Assembly (NCBI RefSeq): GCF_015832195.1 | Contig: NC_052018.1 | Location: 52,885,666-52,949,665 of the forward strand | Source: Motacilla alba alba | Lineage: Eukaryota; Chordata; Aves; Passeriformes; Motacillidae | DNA length: 64,000 nt | Direction of reading: 5' to 3' | Shown here: one piece after another, positions 1-14,233 of the stretch | How positions within the stretch are numbered: position 1 is the first letter of the stretch | How the letters are laid out: each line of letters starts with the position of its first letter | Translations under genes and position numbers: made by a program | Notes under the pieces: model-generated | Databases searched by the model: none | What the model saw: only the letters and a program-made list of their open reading frames with translations | What the model was told of the DNA's origin: nothing

Positions 1-25
1 TCCAGATTAAGTTAGAACAAGTGTT

Positions 26-63
26 GTGCTGATTGAATTGTGATGTGCTGATTGCATTGTAAT
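26..63. repeat. 19-bp tandem duplication
   Basis: Two adjacent 19-bp copies (26-44 and 45-63) both begin GTGCTGATTG and differ at two positions. This is a simple local duplication with no sign of a mobile element. Confidence 0.8.
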
Positions 64-2752
64 GACTTTCATACATGCTGGTATGTTAGGAAACAACAGT
101 CAATTCTTTCACGCCAAAAAAGTAGCCAAAACATTTGAAGAAGGAAATACTTTCTGGAGTATGACTGCAGACTATCATTTTGTGCCATGGACATTGAATG
201 GTTGCATAAATGCTTGTCTTTGTAATTTAATGCTACATTGTTGCTTTTAAAATTTCATCATAATATTATATACTGGATTGTTCTGAAAATAGAAGGAATT
301 CATACATTGCTACAGCAGTCTGATTAGGAAACCACATGAACAGAGTAATTTAGAGAGAGAGCAGAAGGCAGATCTGCTGAAAGACATCTTTTTTAAAAAA
401 TGAACTTGATTATAAATAGGTTCAATATTGTGTCTGTAAAGAAGGCTCAAAACTAGAAGAGAGAAAGAAGGCAAGGATTACATACTTCATTGGAAGCCAG
501 GAATGTGGTGTGTCTCAGCAGAACCATTACACCTTGTCTATAGAAACCTGCAAAACATTTAAAACTTGTTCACTTTGTGAAGGGCAATTGAATTATGCTC
601 TAAATCCACCAAGGAACTCTGTTTTGGTTTATAAATATAGTACTATGAATGGGGAAAACTCCTAACTCACTAATATGGAGATAAACATTTCCACGCTCTT
701 TGTGTAAAGAAAGCCATCCAAATCCATGTTTCTTTGTAGTGTTTTAAGATTTATTTTTTTTTTATGGTATGGGATGGACTCAAACCCATAGACAAGAGGG
801 TACCTAAACCTCAGTCTGAAGGGGAACAGTAAGTGCCTCAGTATTAGTAATGTAGCACCTGATTCTGTATCAAAAATGTAGTCAGAGGATTTTTTAAGTC
901 ATCAGCATGGCCACAGACCACTAAAAGAATGTCCTAACAGTGCTAATTAAGACTACATTTAGTCTAAACACCGTTGGGCTGCGTGTCAAATTTAACTTGC
1001 CCTCGGGTCAGGAAGAAATAAATTCTTCTGAAGATGAATCATTCTGAGGAGACATTTTACTGATAGTCAAGACCTTCATTACCTGGAGATCAGTTCATTT
1101 AGTCTTAAGATTTATGAAAGTAATCTCTTCTATCTTCGTGTCCAAGCTGGATGTCACATGATCAAACGTGCATGTGACTGGCACTAACGTTATTAAAAAA
1201 ATTGAGAAGACTCCTAAGCTAAAGATTTTGGAAGGAAATGCTTACATGTTTTTCAGCTCAATGTTTCTCCATTTATTTACAGCCCTTCTGTTTTATTGGA
1301 ATTCCACTGTCAGAAGGAATGGAATGAATAGTGAGGGATCTTTCTGGGCACTATTATCGATTCAAGATTAGACAGTCTAATCATAGTTAAAGGCTAAAAG
1401 TTGATATAAGTGAAAGCTCCCACTAATTTTCCTAATCCCTTTTAATTGGTTTTCAGAATCCAAAAATTCACAGTGAGCAGTACAGAAAAAGAGCTCCAGC
1501 ATCTGTTTTGTTTCAAGGACATCCAACACCAGTGAAATTAGTTGGGATTTGTAGATTTGCCATTTTGCCAGCCTTTAAAATAGCAGAGGTTTGGAAATTG
1601 TTTTTCACCCTGAAGAACAGACTAGTTCCATTTTTATCAGTAAAATATATTACTTTTTAGTAAAGAGAACACTATAAAATGGATGGTTGGGCTAAAATCT
1701 TTTCAGTAACAGAGAGAATTATATAATCATGAGAGAAGGCAGCTTCATTATAATGTTAGCATTTAATGACTGGTCAATTTGATATACTGTCAAGCTCCTC
1801 TGGAAAAAAAATTAAAACCTGCTGAATAGGTGAATTTTTTTGCTATTAAAAAAAAAAATCTCTAGTCTTTTAGGAAGGACTTTTCCTATGTGACCAGCCA
1901 CAATGCTTTCTTAGATCAAAACCACAATCCTTCAGTGTTTAAATTGTCCATCCTTCTCAGAGATATGCTAACTCATAGAACAAGAAGAAGCATGGCTAAC
2001 TCATACAACAAGAAAAACTATTGAAAAATTTGATTATAAGGAAAATGTACATGTAATGACACGCCTAATTAAACATGCCTCTGAGAAACTACATGCCAAA
2101 TGACTGGACTTATTGCAAAAACAGCTCAGGTAACAAATATCAATTATTTAGCTTTCTACAGAAGACTTTTTGATGTTTGATGTCTTTTCAAAAATGCAAC
2201 TCAAATGAAAGTTGGAGACTTGTGGAATACAGGAGGAATGTCCCAGCTTAAAATAATTGATTAAATTGTCATTTATCTTGGAGAATTAATTTTATACTTT
2301 TGCAGATATAAGAAAATAAATAATGCAATGAAAACCATGATGATTCAGTGTTCCAGTGGTGTTCAGCAAAGTCATTAGAAACTGAAACTTTGTCCAAATG
2401 AATCAATTTAGATGAAGTTTTAGCACATTTCATTAAAATTCCTTAACCAGGTCTGTTTTACCTAGTTCTAGATATCACTATGTATTAATAGATTTAGATT
2501 TTGTGTAGTTGTATAGAGTTCTTTGTATATGAGATCTCTATAACTTATGAAATCAAAAGGCAACACAAGCACAATTCAGTATAGACTTTCTTCTGTACTA
2601 CTAGTAACACGGCTTAAGGACTCAGAAGCTGCATGAATGTATGAGCTAATGCAGCCAAATGGATTTGCTGAACATGCACTTTAATAATGTTTACAAAATA
2701 ACTTGTACTTAAGTTTTGGCTAAACATGCTTCCAATGACTTTTTTTTCCTCC

Positions 2753-2755
<3 letters not shown>
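64..2755. other. Unique AT-rich non-coding DNA, no gene seen
   Basis: Both strands were read. Open frames are under 70 codons, begin at random ATGs and show no domain or conserved composition. Short A and T homopolymers occur (for example near 750 and 1845). No transposon end or RNA gene is recognisable apart from the small duplication listed separately. Confidence 0.6.
1965..2018. repeat. 27-bp imperfect tandem duplication
   Basis: Two neighbouring copies share the core GCTAACTCATA followed by ACAAGAA. The first starts near 1965 and the second near 1992. The copies differ by a few substitutions. Confidence 0.65.

Positions 2756-2794
<39 letters not shown>
2756..2794 (+). repeat. (TG)n dinucleotide microsatellite
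   Basis: About 19.5 uninterrupted TG units. Open frames through it encode only Cys-Val or His-Thr runs, so they are microsatellite artefacts. Confidence 0.97.
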
Positions 2795-2797
<3 letters not shown>

Positions 2798-4803
2798 AAG
2801 CAGTACAGATAATCCAAAAAGCAAGTATTACAATCAATTTTTCAAGTCTTGCAGATAGGAGGTATAATCTCAAAGTGACTCTAGTGATGATTTCTATTCA
2901 AAGGTTTCACATTAAAATACTTTGCATAATGTAAACCAGATTGGCTTGGCTGAAGCCTGATTTTCAAGCAGTTTTAGAGAGCTATTGTTAACAGAAATGA
3001 ATGCTTGGTTAAGCTGACTGCAATTGTATGCAAGTTCTGCAGTATGCCACAGACTTACTATTTGTGGTAAAATTGTGGCAACTTCCTTAACAAGACTGAC
3101 GGAAAGTTGCCAGTAGCAGGAATTGCTGGTAACCTCAAAACTGCAGCTGTGGTTATCCTCTCAGATTACTGAGAAATTATAGCAGAGTTTGTAACAAAAT
3201 TTTATCATATTATATTGAGAGAGAAAGTGGGAGAATGGACACTAAGTGCAGAGGCAAAGAAGAATGGCAATATTGAGCAGTTCTCTTTCAACTTGGCGAA
3301 GACAAAATGGCAGCCATTTCAAAGGCTGTCTGGCTTATTAATTATAACTCATTTTAAACTGCTGCTTTGGTCTATCAGAATATTGTAACCCAGCTTCATT
3401 TCAAAGGAGCTGGAATGATGTTTGGCCTTTTGTAAGGATGCAGTTGATGACCTTTTTTGAGCTTTTAAAAGCCTTCATCAGTCAGGAGGTTCTCCTCATA
3501 GCATCTCATGTCCTGGGCCTCTGCTGGTATCTCTACTGCAGCCAGCCATGTGCAGGGATGTATGGATGCCCAGTGTCTGAGCTTGTTGATAACAAACTGG
3601 AACAGAAACCTAGAACACTGAGGAAGAGTTGTAAGCTCTCCATTCAGTCCTAAGCATTCAAATGCTGCCACTGCTGCCACAGTGAGTTAAGCTCTGAGTG
3701 CCTCTAAAGAACTTGCAGTCAGTCCTGAAAAGACTGACTTTAGCAGCGGTTCCGTTCCATATTTTCTATCAAACCTGGCCAATTCCCTGGATCTTAGCTC
3801 TCTTCAGGCTTTTTCTTGCATGTCATGAATAAGGTTTCATGAGTAAAAGAGAGTTGACTGGGAGCAGTGAACATAAATCTAATAGAGTCCTGAAGTAATT
3901 GGTTTACTGAGGAATGAATGCCAAGTGACTTGGAGAGAGAATGAGCATAAGGAAACCAAGAAAAACAAACAATTAACAGTGTTTATATTAGATTACACAC
4001 ATCAACTTAATTTTCTCATATGTTCAACATTTAACCCCGCTATTTCTTTGTATTGCAGTTATTTTTAATGGTGGCATCCATGAAATTCCTTAACTAAAGA
4101 TACCAAAGTTTTCTTTTTTAAGTTTTTAATTCATATGTTTCATTTAATTTCACACATGGCTGAAGCTAATTTTTACTGTAATTCCAAAAAATGCAGGTGG
4201 CTCATTTTTTAAACACTGGTGTGTCTTCTGCAGAAAAAGGTTTGCAAATTTGGAAAGTCTTCGTACAACAATACACAACTAGGGAAAGCCTATTGTTTAG
4301 TATATATACACATATAGTATCATTTTCAGTGTGTGTGCAGGAGGAAACAGGCAAAAAAACTTGAAGAGGTGAATCTGGGTGAACTCCCAGAGGAGTCCCA
4401 GAGGACACATCTGCTTGCATGTTGGGAATTGGTAAAAAAGTAGTTTCTGAGACTTCTTGCACTGAAAGACATGGGAAATAGTATTTCCTACTACCAGCTA
4501 GTTTGAGTAGATGATTGGGTCAAAAGATGTATCTGATACAGTGATCCAGTCAAATGTTTCCAGGAGCTTAATCTAATAATAGCTAATGTCTCAGGAGCTG
4601 TGTTGAACAGAAATAGCTGGATTCACAGTATCAGGACTTGATTTGCCTACCCACTGTAAAATCAGGCATTGACCTTGATGTTTCTTGATGTCTATGTTTA
4701 TGTGCTGTTCCTAAAATTCATCATTTCTTGACAATACCATAAAGTTCGATGCCAAGAGCTAACACAAATCTACTCTCTTTTAATTCTTCTAGATCTTCTA
4801 GAT
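2795..4803. other. Unique non-coding DNA, no gene seen
   Basis: AT-rich sequence with short random frames only. The longest, about 86 codons on the minus strand near 4202-4462, has no recognisable domain and no coding signature. Confidence 0.6.
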
Positions 4804-4842
4804 AGATAAATCTACCCTCTAGCAGATAAATCTACCTTCTAG
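4804..4842. repeat. 20-bp tandem duplication
   Basis: AGATAAATCTACC followed by CTCTAGC or TTCTAG occurs twice with a 20-bp period. It sits next to a CTTCTAGATCTTCTAGAT run, itself a short direct repeat. Confidence 0.75.
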
Positions 4843-7800
4843 TTCTACTAGAACAATGTTGCCGCATTAAATCTTCTGTGACACAATTTCGTTGTTTGAA
4901 CTTGTGTCTCAACCACTTAATGTGATGATATTTCACTGCACAATGTTGAGGAACTGAAGGCAGGTATTTTTCTGAAAGTGTACAGATTTGTTAAAACTTA
5001 AGTTTGGTCTATGAGAATTCATGTCCTATGAGAATCAAGACCATTACTTGATTCTACATCTCAACGGCCAAAATGGAAACTAAGGTTATGTTGTTTCAGA
5101 ATTTTTACCTGTTGTTGCTCTTTTTCTTACTTTATAACTGAGAAGGACAGTATGGAGATGCTTTTTCTTAGAGCTTGAGTCAGAACAGGAATGTTAAACT
5201 AAGGTTGTGTACCCCCCTAACCAGTCAGATATTGGGAATTTTGGGGTGGTTTGAAGCAAATAAACTTTCATGGGGACGGAAAGGACAAGTGAGAATGACT
5301 TGTTCAAAGGTGAATGAGTGCCCTCTCCAGGAGGATAGGATGTTCAAAATGCTCCTCATATGCAAATAAAGGGCTCAAACTATGGGCTATGTGCCATAAT
5401 TTTCTTCTCTGGCTAGTTTGCTTTTCGCTGGTAGGTTGCTTTGGAGTTTTTTAATGGAATATCTTTTAATGTGCTTTTTGAACCTAATCCAGAAAAATGA
5501 AACACTTCTTTTTAGAAATGTTGAAATGAACTGTTTTGAAATTTCTGCATTTCTTTCTTATTAATCAGAAACTTTTTTCTCTGTCCTGAATTCAGCTATC
5601 ATTTGCAAACATCTTTAGTTCAAAAAGAGCTAACATTTTTGGTGAATAATAACAAGGTGGGAATACTTGAGTCCTTTCCAATCTTCCCCACTACCTCACA
5701 GAGATGGTCCAGCCATATCATGTATCCTTGCCATATAGCACGACTGCTGCCATACAAGTAAGTGGTATCTCATCATAAAAAGAGGAGAATTTCTTGTGTA
5801 TTTCAGATACATAGGTGAAATTAGTGGCTCCTTGCTCTGGAGGGTGTCTGGGATAAGACCAGATTCAAGATGGGAAAATCACATACTATCTCAAGACTGC
5901 TGAAACCTTTCCACTGTGCCTGAAATGCCATCAAAAGAGCAGGTAAGTGGGGCAGGGCTTCATTTTCTCTGACTCTGAGTGACTTAAAAGTACATTGCTT
6001 CCTTGTGTGGTGGTCTTTTTGGAGACAGGCAACAATCTGCAGTGTGTCTTGTACTGGGAACCTTAAAGACGATTAACAAATATCTGATTTTGGCAGTCTG
6101 GCAGAGAAAACACCACTGAAGGAGGTATGGATGCTGTGATTTTTTTTTCCACTCGTTCTGTGAACACAGAGGGTGTGAATGCTAGAAGGGTGTCTGCAAA
6201 TCACTCAAAACGAGGAACCATCAAATCTTTTCCATGGAAGGGCTGGGCCCTAACTCTGCCAGAGGCTCTCATAAGTGAAGGCAAGACTGTGACCCTCAGT
6301 TCTTAGCCTTGTGCCAGCAGCTGTTCCAAAGAGGACAAGCTTTTTCAGCCCTGCAAGCATCGTGGCTTCTTTTTCTCCCCACTTCTGATTCAGCTGAGCT
6401 GATGGAAGAGTCTTTTTCAGGGTGAAAGCAGCTGTGGTGCTGATTCCTCTGCGGGAACAGTGACAGGCTGGGCAGAGCTAACCCTTAGGGCTTGTACCCG
6501 GGTGTATTGCAGCTTACCAGATCAGCTTACCAATTTGACTATGCATTGCTCAAAGCCTCACTGTAGACAGATATTTCCCTTTATTTTTTTGTGGAAATTT
6601 ATTTTAGAATGTATTTGCACTCAAGTTAAGACTTTGTCTGCCAAGTTTCACCCAGAAAACATTTTTGCAGCCAAGTTATAAACCCAAGTAAGGGTGCACA
6701 GAGTAGCAATAGAGAGAGCCTAAAGTATAATGGCACCAGTTAACTCCCTGAGAATGCCACCTTTATGATCTGTTATCTTCCTTTGCCAGCTTCAGTTTAA
6801 CATTTCATGAGAGCTGGGCTGGGCAATTCATTTTAAGCCTAATTTTGGACTTAGTTATCAAAATAGGACAGTGAAGTTCTCAAACATGCTGTATGTTCTT
6901 GGAAAACATTGCAGAAAGACAAATATTTCACTTGGACTGAAAGGAGATATAAATCTCACATAGAATGCCTGTCAGCAAATTTAGCTAATATGCTAATTGT
7001 ATGAGGAGTGGACTGATGGAATATCCTTTCTTAAGACCTTAATGTGGAAAAATCCGCATCAGTCTTATACTGTGAATGTCACGTTAACAAGATTCATATA
7101 CCCACTGAAATGTTTGTCTAATCACAGAAATAGTTTTGGTATTTATTTATTTATATATATTTTAAAGCACCAATTTATTATCTGTATTTGTTAGTTTGGC
7201 CACAGGGTTTTCAGAAACTGAGTTCTGACTGGGGTTAGCATGGGGACCATTAAATATTTTTGAGCATATTGTTTTAATTGATGATAGCCAGCTAGCAGAA
7301 GCTGCATTTATCTAGTGATTACAGGGCCAGTACTAAGGCATGGAGAATTCTGCAGTCCTGTTTCCATGGATTATACAAATGCATCCCAAGGGATGTAATG
7401 ATCAGTGCTTAAAAAGTCCCTGCTGGTATAGCTGGAAGAGCTCCACCAAAGGCTGTGGGATAGGCAGCACGTTCAGGTTAGCTCAGAGGAGATGCTCCTA
7501 CTCTTCCTAGGTACACCCAGCCTGTTTCCAGCCAGACAGCTGCTGCTCTCTGAGTGCTGCAGAACTGGCTGTCTTTTCACCCCTAACAACTCACCTGTGA
7601 TACACATAAACAGAATGTGAGTGACCTTCAAACCATGTACAAGGGCCCAGGATAGACCCTGCAGACAGTGTGTCTCTCAGGAGGCGACTTAGAGAAGAGG
7701 TTAGGGTGATGCAAACTATAAGAGATGCATATTTTAAATCTGTAGTGGTGTCAGCATGGCACTCACCAGGGACTGGGGAGAAGATGGCTGGGACCTGAAC

Positions 7801-7855
7801 AGCTAGTTAGCCTGCTAGCAGTTCACCATATTTTTCAGTCACTTCATGTCCATTT
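4843..7855. other. Unique non-coding DNA, no gene seen
   Basis: No credible exon, transposon end or RNA gene. The part from about 5690 to 6480 and from 7320 to 7700 is somewhat GC-richer, but I could not assign it to a repeat family. Confidence 0.55.
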
Positions 7856-7995
7856 TCACAGAATGACAGAAAATTCTGAGTTGGAAGGGCCCCACAAGGA
7901 TCATCGAATTCAACACTAAAGTGAGTGGCCCATACAAAGACCAAACCCACAACCTTGGTGTTACTAGCACCATGCTCAGCCAACTATGCTAAACC
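7856..7995 (-). mobile_element. TguSINE1-like SINE (tRNA-Ile head, CR1 tail)
   Basis: Read on the minus strand, 7995-7921 resembles a tRNA: TTAGC near the 5' end, a D-arm-like GTTGG, an anticodon-loop region GGTGCTAGTAACACC and a B-box-like GTTGTGGGTTTGGTC. The order and spacing match tRNA-Ile(AAT); the anticodon has decayed to AGT. The remainder, 7920-7856, matches the end of a CR1-type tail: the plus strand shows AGTTGGAAGGGCC and GGATCATCGAATTC, preceded by CAGAATGACAGAA. A tRNA-Ile head joined to a CR1 tail is known for the passerine TguSINE1 family. The copy is diverged and lacks a clear target-site duplication, so it is probably old. It is not a functional tRNA gene. Confidence 0.85.
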
Positions 7996-10900
7996 ATTCT
8001 GGCTAAAATTTACATGTTTTCAAGATACAGTCAGCACAAAATATGGAAAGAATATCATGCCACTAGCATGCCCAGTACTTCAGGAGCATCTTGAAAATTG
8101 CAGAAATACCCAGGTGTCTTATTTGCATGTCTTTCCCTTCAAGGACTGCACACCAAACACTTTTTGGTGAATAAATGCCCAAGATCAGTGTGCTATCATT
8201 GTAGACTCCTTGCTGGTAGTTGTATTTTTGCTGTAATTTCTTCTGATGGAGAGAAGTCTGCATACAAAGCTCAGATTTCTCCCAAAATATTCTAGTGATG
8301 ACAACTTTGCTTAAGAGAATGGTGTTCAGGGCTCATAAGCAGTGCAAAATGGAAGGTAATCTAAATATTACATAGGTAAAAGTCTCTTTTTCTGTAAGGT
8401 TTTTAGGTCACTGGTGGCAAGCAAACCTGGCCAAAGTCTATTCTTTTTGCTCTTGGTCGATCACACCGATTTTACAGCAATAGTTTCCAAACTGAAGTAA
8501 TTCAAAATAACCACTCCTCTTGTTGGCTTCAGCATCTCTGTGTTAGCATCTCTCAAACCTGTCTTTCCATGAAAACTGATTTCACACCCAAAGAAGAACC
8601 CAGAAATAAAATGTGGGAAGTCTAGCAGCTATAGGATAATTACTGTACTGGATATTTTGCACAGCTGTGATTTAGTTATTGACTGGACAATTCCTTGTAA
8701 CATCTATTTTAATAATGGGGAGAAAAGTCTTATCTGTAGTACAATGGGCTATATTTTTTGGCTCTGTGGACATGATAACTAGCTATAGTAATATAGTAAT
8801 GTTGTTATGATGGTGTATCTTCACAGCTTCATGAAATTTTAGGAATTTGTCCATTTTTCAGAAAGAAATCCCTTATCTGATCAACCTTACTAATGTCTCT
8901 AAACTTAAGAATGTTTTTGGAAGTTGGGAGGTTTTTGTCTGACAATTTACGAAACATAGTATCAATTGTTTTTGCATTTATAAAACAAAATTTTTCAGAG
9001 TAATTTTTCAATAGTACAATGGGTCTACTTCAATGGGAAACAGAAAACTCTGTGTCTAAAAAACAGACACCTTTCCTGAGCCACTGCTGAGACCATTTTT
9101 GTTAGATTGGCAGAGAAATAGAAGGAGGCATTTCCTTTAGCTGTGGTGGAAAATGCTTTGGTTGTGTCATGTATGACTACTTCCAATACAGAAAGATAAT
9201 ACAATCTGAAAGTTTTAGGTTTTGTTTTGCTTTTGTGAAGAAAGCAACACAGGGTTGCATATGAGACTTGCAGCCTAATTAGAATTTGTATTAAAATAAA
9301 TTAAAACAAATCTAGATGTCCTGCAGGACTCCCATGTGCATTATATCTATTTCTTCTAAGTAGCCACCACAACTACCAGAGCAGACAGTAGATGTCAAAT
9401 CCTTTTGTTGCTGCTTTTCTTTCCAGAACAATAATAGCAATGCGGAAATAGCACATGGTTTTTCTAAAGTTATATTAGACATATCTGATCTTCATGTTTG
9501 CAGTAATCTGACTTTGGCAGGCTTTTTAAAGATGGGTTAGGGAGTATTACATTAGACAGTGGTGCTAGGCAGCCAAACTTATGATATTTTGCAGTTCCAG
9601 AAAAGAAAGTTCAACACAGCCAAGATCCGAACAGAGCAGATATTGTATATTAAAACAGGCTGGAAAACCTAAGAGAGAAACATCCAAATGTTGCCCAACG
9701 AAGCGACTGCATTGGCAACTTGCATGAAGCTGAAGATCTAAATCAGATATGCAGAAAATGGGGAGATTGTAATCCCTTTAATAAGGGAAGTATGCCCCGT
9801 GGGGGACGACTAGTCCCAGCATGCAACTGCAAAATGTCATAGATCTCAGCTGCCCTTGAGCTTTACAACTGAAAAGCATGCAAAATTGCTTTGACACAAA
9901 TAATCCTATATACAAAGTGGAGGCCATTGCCTCAGATGCTGCTGGAAAACAAATCTCCTGTCCCTGTCCAAAAGAGATGGCAGATATGTGAAATTACGCT
10001 GACAAATATTTTTGTCTCGTTGCACACCATTTATAAAGCTGTTTTGAGCTCATCATTGTTATTTGAGTTAGGATTCTCTGTAGAAGAAATTGATTGCAAA
10101 AGTACTGACATTAGTCAGGAGAGAAAGTAATTTTTATTATTGGCAGGGAGATTGTTGCAGAAAATGGTATATTATAAAAACAAAGACAAATGAAGGAAAT
10201 GGTCTACAGCTACACTTTAAAATGGAAAATAGGTGATATTTCTAAATACTAAATTGAAAATTAAGGGATGATTCAACTAATATGAAATATTTAGGAGTAT
10301 AGCTTTTCAAATTAAATTTAAATCTGTCAAAAATGCAAGAAAACTTTGAGCTGTATATGATCCTTTGGCTGAAATAAAGTGCTGATGTCACCTTCCCAGA
10401 TAAATGCAGGGACAGACACTGACTTCATGTAGTTAGAGATGTCTCATGTGGTGAGGGGCTTCTCCAGATGCCTGTCTGCAAACACCTTATTAAGGGAAGA
10501 GAATGTAACTCCACTTTGATGCTGAAGAAAAAGTTTCCTGATTGCTGTCTACCTGTTCTGCATCAAGTGACTGAATGCACATACATATTCCTAGATAAAT
10601 CTATAGTGAGGTTGAGAACATACATAGCAGTGTTTTGGCATAAAATCCTTTTATGAGGCTGTTGTGGTATTCCTAAAACAAATATTGTAAGATCAGAAAG
10701 TCTCATAAATACAAGATTAAAACCACCAAAATAGAAACATATATATTTTCACATGAAAAGCCACCAAATCAAACTTACCTCTGCCTCAATGTAATACGAT
10801 GTATTAGGTATGTAAAAGGCATCTTATTAATTATAATCTGATCAATGATAAGAGCAAGGGATTCTAATTCTTTCCTTACTGTGTGTCTGGAAAATTAAGT

Positions 10901-13900
10901 TTATCCTTGTATTCTTCTAGGTATCCTCACATAATATAGACATAGTCATATCAATTTTAACCCACTTCTGTAAACTGCTTGAGATAATAATGTTATTTTT
11001 CCTTAATTAATTCTTACAACAACTTTAAAGTATGGTACCCTTTTTCACAAAAAAAAAAAATTAAAAAAAAAAAGAAATTAAACACAACACAGCTTTGTTT
11101 GTACTCCAGAGCTTCTTTCTGCTGAAGAGGTTCTTTTAGAAATGTCTGTATTGCCAATTCATAATGGAATGCTATAGGATTTGTAGCAGAAGGCTGCAAT
11201 GCCTAATTTCATATTATTTGACATGCAGTGTTTTTGACTATTTTATCAGATGTTTATTTACTTTTCTAGATTTCTTTGAAGAATGCAGCAATCAGCAGGT
11301 TTGGCTTCAAGTTGGAGTGCTGCCAACATTTCTAGAGTCAGTTCCCTTCCCCTTGTGTGCTTCCCTGTGCACCCACACACCTCACTGCTTCCCCTGGCAG
11401 ATTTTTCTCCATTTCTGCAGTCTAGCTTCTGCCAGCCCTTCAGAGCAGAGCTGACTGAAGAACTGAAGATTGCTTCCTTTGCTCACTGCTTTGTTAGCAC
11501 GCAGAGGGAAGCTGCGGTCGGGGTTAAAAGAAACCCTTGGAACAGGTTTCCAAAAAAAGGGGGGGAAGGCCTGCCTCTACTGAAATGGCTGCCAGCTGAG
11601 GAATTTCCTGAGGAATGACAAGGACAGCCCTTGTGGCAGCTCCTTGGGTATTACCTCTACCCGCAACACCGCCAGCTCTGTTGGTGAGGGAAGTTCACAG
11701 GGGCTGCTCCATGACTGAAGCTGGTTTGGGCACCAGTTCTCTGCTGGGTTTATTTTCAGGAAATTGATTCTATGGTCAGGCAACTTTTATAACTGTCAAG
11801 AGAAAGACCATAGATTGAGCCTTTAGTCACCAAGCTCTTCCGTCTGAGAAAAACAAAGTCACCCTAAGCTATCCTACAGCAGGTCCTGTGGTGCTGAGTG
11901 CTTGCAGCACTCCCGGGTTTTGCTGATGTTCATAGGTGGTAAGAAGGATTTTAGAAATATAAAAATTGAAAATTGATCTTCAAAATGTTATTGTTAAATT
12001 ATGTGATCTATAATTATGTCTTTCTTTTTGAATCCAGGAACTGGTCAGCCTTTCTCTCTGTGGACATTATGTGAGCAAAAGCATTGAGCAGCCACCTCAG
12101 GCAGAGCAGACACACTCAAGCCAACCAAACTCAAAGAGAGACATTTCACATTATAGACATCTCTGCTGGTGGTTCTAGATGTACTACAAAGTTACAGGAA
12201 AGTTTCTGTTATAACCTTTCAAGCAGCCCATCTTTCCACCTTTGCTGAGGAAAAGCCTCGGCAAGATTTTTTTTCTGACACTCTCCCCCAGTTTTGGTAT
12301 GCTCTGTATCATCTAAAGCCTTTAAATGCTTTTCTAAAATCATACCTATAATCCTATAAAAGCCTCAACTAACTCAGATGCTGTAAAGTTCAGTTGTTCA
12401 ATTCTTCTCTGTCATTGTGGTCCCAGGGTGCTGTAAACTAAGTGACTTTGAAGGTACAGAAGCTCACAGCTCTGAGAAAAAAAAAAAGATTGTTAGGTTC
12501 TACCAAAATTGTAAGAATACAGAGATGCATTTCAAGAGGACCCTAATTTTTAGCTGGCTGTCAAGATTTTGACCATATATCTTATGGTACTGAGTCCAGC
12601 ATTAAACACAACAGATATGGCTATTTTAATCTAAAAAAGCCCAAATAAATATTGGTTATAAGAGTATCTTGGTGCTCCAAATCATTGTCACACCCAAGCT
12701 GGAGACTGGCTGAAGGGATTGTCTGTGCATTTTTGTCACTTAGGCATAGGTAAATCCCTCACTTTAATCAATCACTTAATTTTGGTTAAAGCCCGTACAG
12801 TGTGAGTTTCCAGGGAAATGCTGAGTACCAGACATTTGCTGAAGCACTCAGAAACAGAGGGGCATGCAGCACAAGAGAGATGTGGTTTGTATATTGTTCC
12901 AGAATAAGGGTGCTTTCTTGAGAGGGAGCCATAATAAGATTACATGAGATATAGTTCAGACTGTAAGTATGAAATACTTTGGTCATAAAATCAATTAAAT
13001 ATTTTACCATGGTTCAGTGCAGGGCCTTCCACATGGAATGAAGCTGAGAGAACAGTCAAACCTGTTCTTCCTTCAGATACAAAAAAGACTGACTTAAACA
13101 GACCTTTTTGGAGTATCTTTTGTGTTTAAAAACAGGGGGTGAAATCACAATAGCAGCAAATGCAATGACTACATTTCCTTTGACTTTGATGGATGAAATT
13201 TTATCTCAAGGAAACTAGTCAGATAACCAACAACTTACCTCACTAATCTGCAAAAGAAAGAATAAATGTTCCCCCATATATCACTATTTTCAACCTGAAA
13301 AAAATACAGCACATATGCAGATAAAGCTCTGAAGTAGGTTATCTCCTTGATAGCACTGAAGGCAAATTTCTCTTTCCACAGCAATCCACTAGAAATGTTG
13401 CCAATACAACCTTTCCTACTTATGGAGATAATAGTAATGAATGAAAGGACTATCATGGCTGTATAATAGTTTAAAATACAGCTTTGTCTCTCTTGACATC
13501 TGCATGGACTAAATGAGTTGTTGAAGGATTTGAGCAGTTTTACAGAGTATATTAAGTTTCAGGACTTACACACAAAAAAATATTCATTTGGTTACATGTT
13601 GAAATGCAGAGCCAACAATAACTTTGGGATATATTAAAAGCAGGCCACTGTTTTTAATGGGAAAATATTTTTATGCTATGAGCAGAAATTACTTTTTTAT
13701 AAGTCTTGTAAAAACTCAAAGAAGAGCAGTGAAGATTCTTGTGATGGATGAATTTTGCTGCTCTTGACTCAATTAGTATAATAAAATATTTGTTTTGAAA
13801 TGGACACAGCACCTGTTTCACTTACTAGCAGGAAAACTAGGACTGTATTTACTATTTTTGTTGTAGAAAGAGGCTATAAAAATTAAAAATGAGCAGGTGT

Positions 13901-14233
13901 TAATTGATGCTCTGTGACATGCTACTTGTGGGTATCCTGAAATTGTCCATTTGCTATGGAACTGTTAGCTACCTGGCAAGATTTTGGTAATTCAGTAAAT
14001 GATTACTACAGATTGTATTTCACTCTGTCACACTGCATTAGGCTGCCACTGTAGTGTCTCTCTTGAACTGCCCTTTTGTCTGGATTTCTCCTGATATACA
14101 GCAACGTCTCCAACCACATTGAGACAGGAGTTTTAGTGCATGGTTTTGTTCAAACAAACTGTTACATCCCCAGTGTGCCTGTGAGTGAGTTCCCATCCTG
14201 TTCACTGGAGCTGGGTGATGGAGATTTGTGCCC
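7996..14233. other. Unique non-coding DNA, no gene seen
   Basis: About 6.2 kb of AT-rich sequence. It holds an A-rich stretch at 11049-11076 and a modestly GC-richer patch around 11330-11720. Two overlapping frames of 96 and 111 codons lie at 11164-11618, but neither carries a recognisable domain and they contradict each other in frame. I do not call a gene. Confidence 0.55.

Noticed and set aside
7921..7995. Possible tRNA gene on the minus strand
   Set aside because: The tRNA-like part is mutated in the anticodon and stems and runs directly into a CR1-type tail, so it is the head of a SINE.
9790..9830. ZNF143-like word GTCCCAGCATGC
   Set aside because: Only the core matches; the flanking positions of the known motif do not, and no promoter context is present.
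11164..11618. Two overlapping 96- and 111-codon frames
   Set aside because: They overlap in different phases, lack domains and have no supporting splice or start context.
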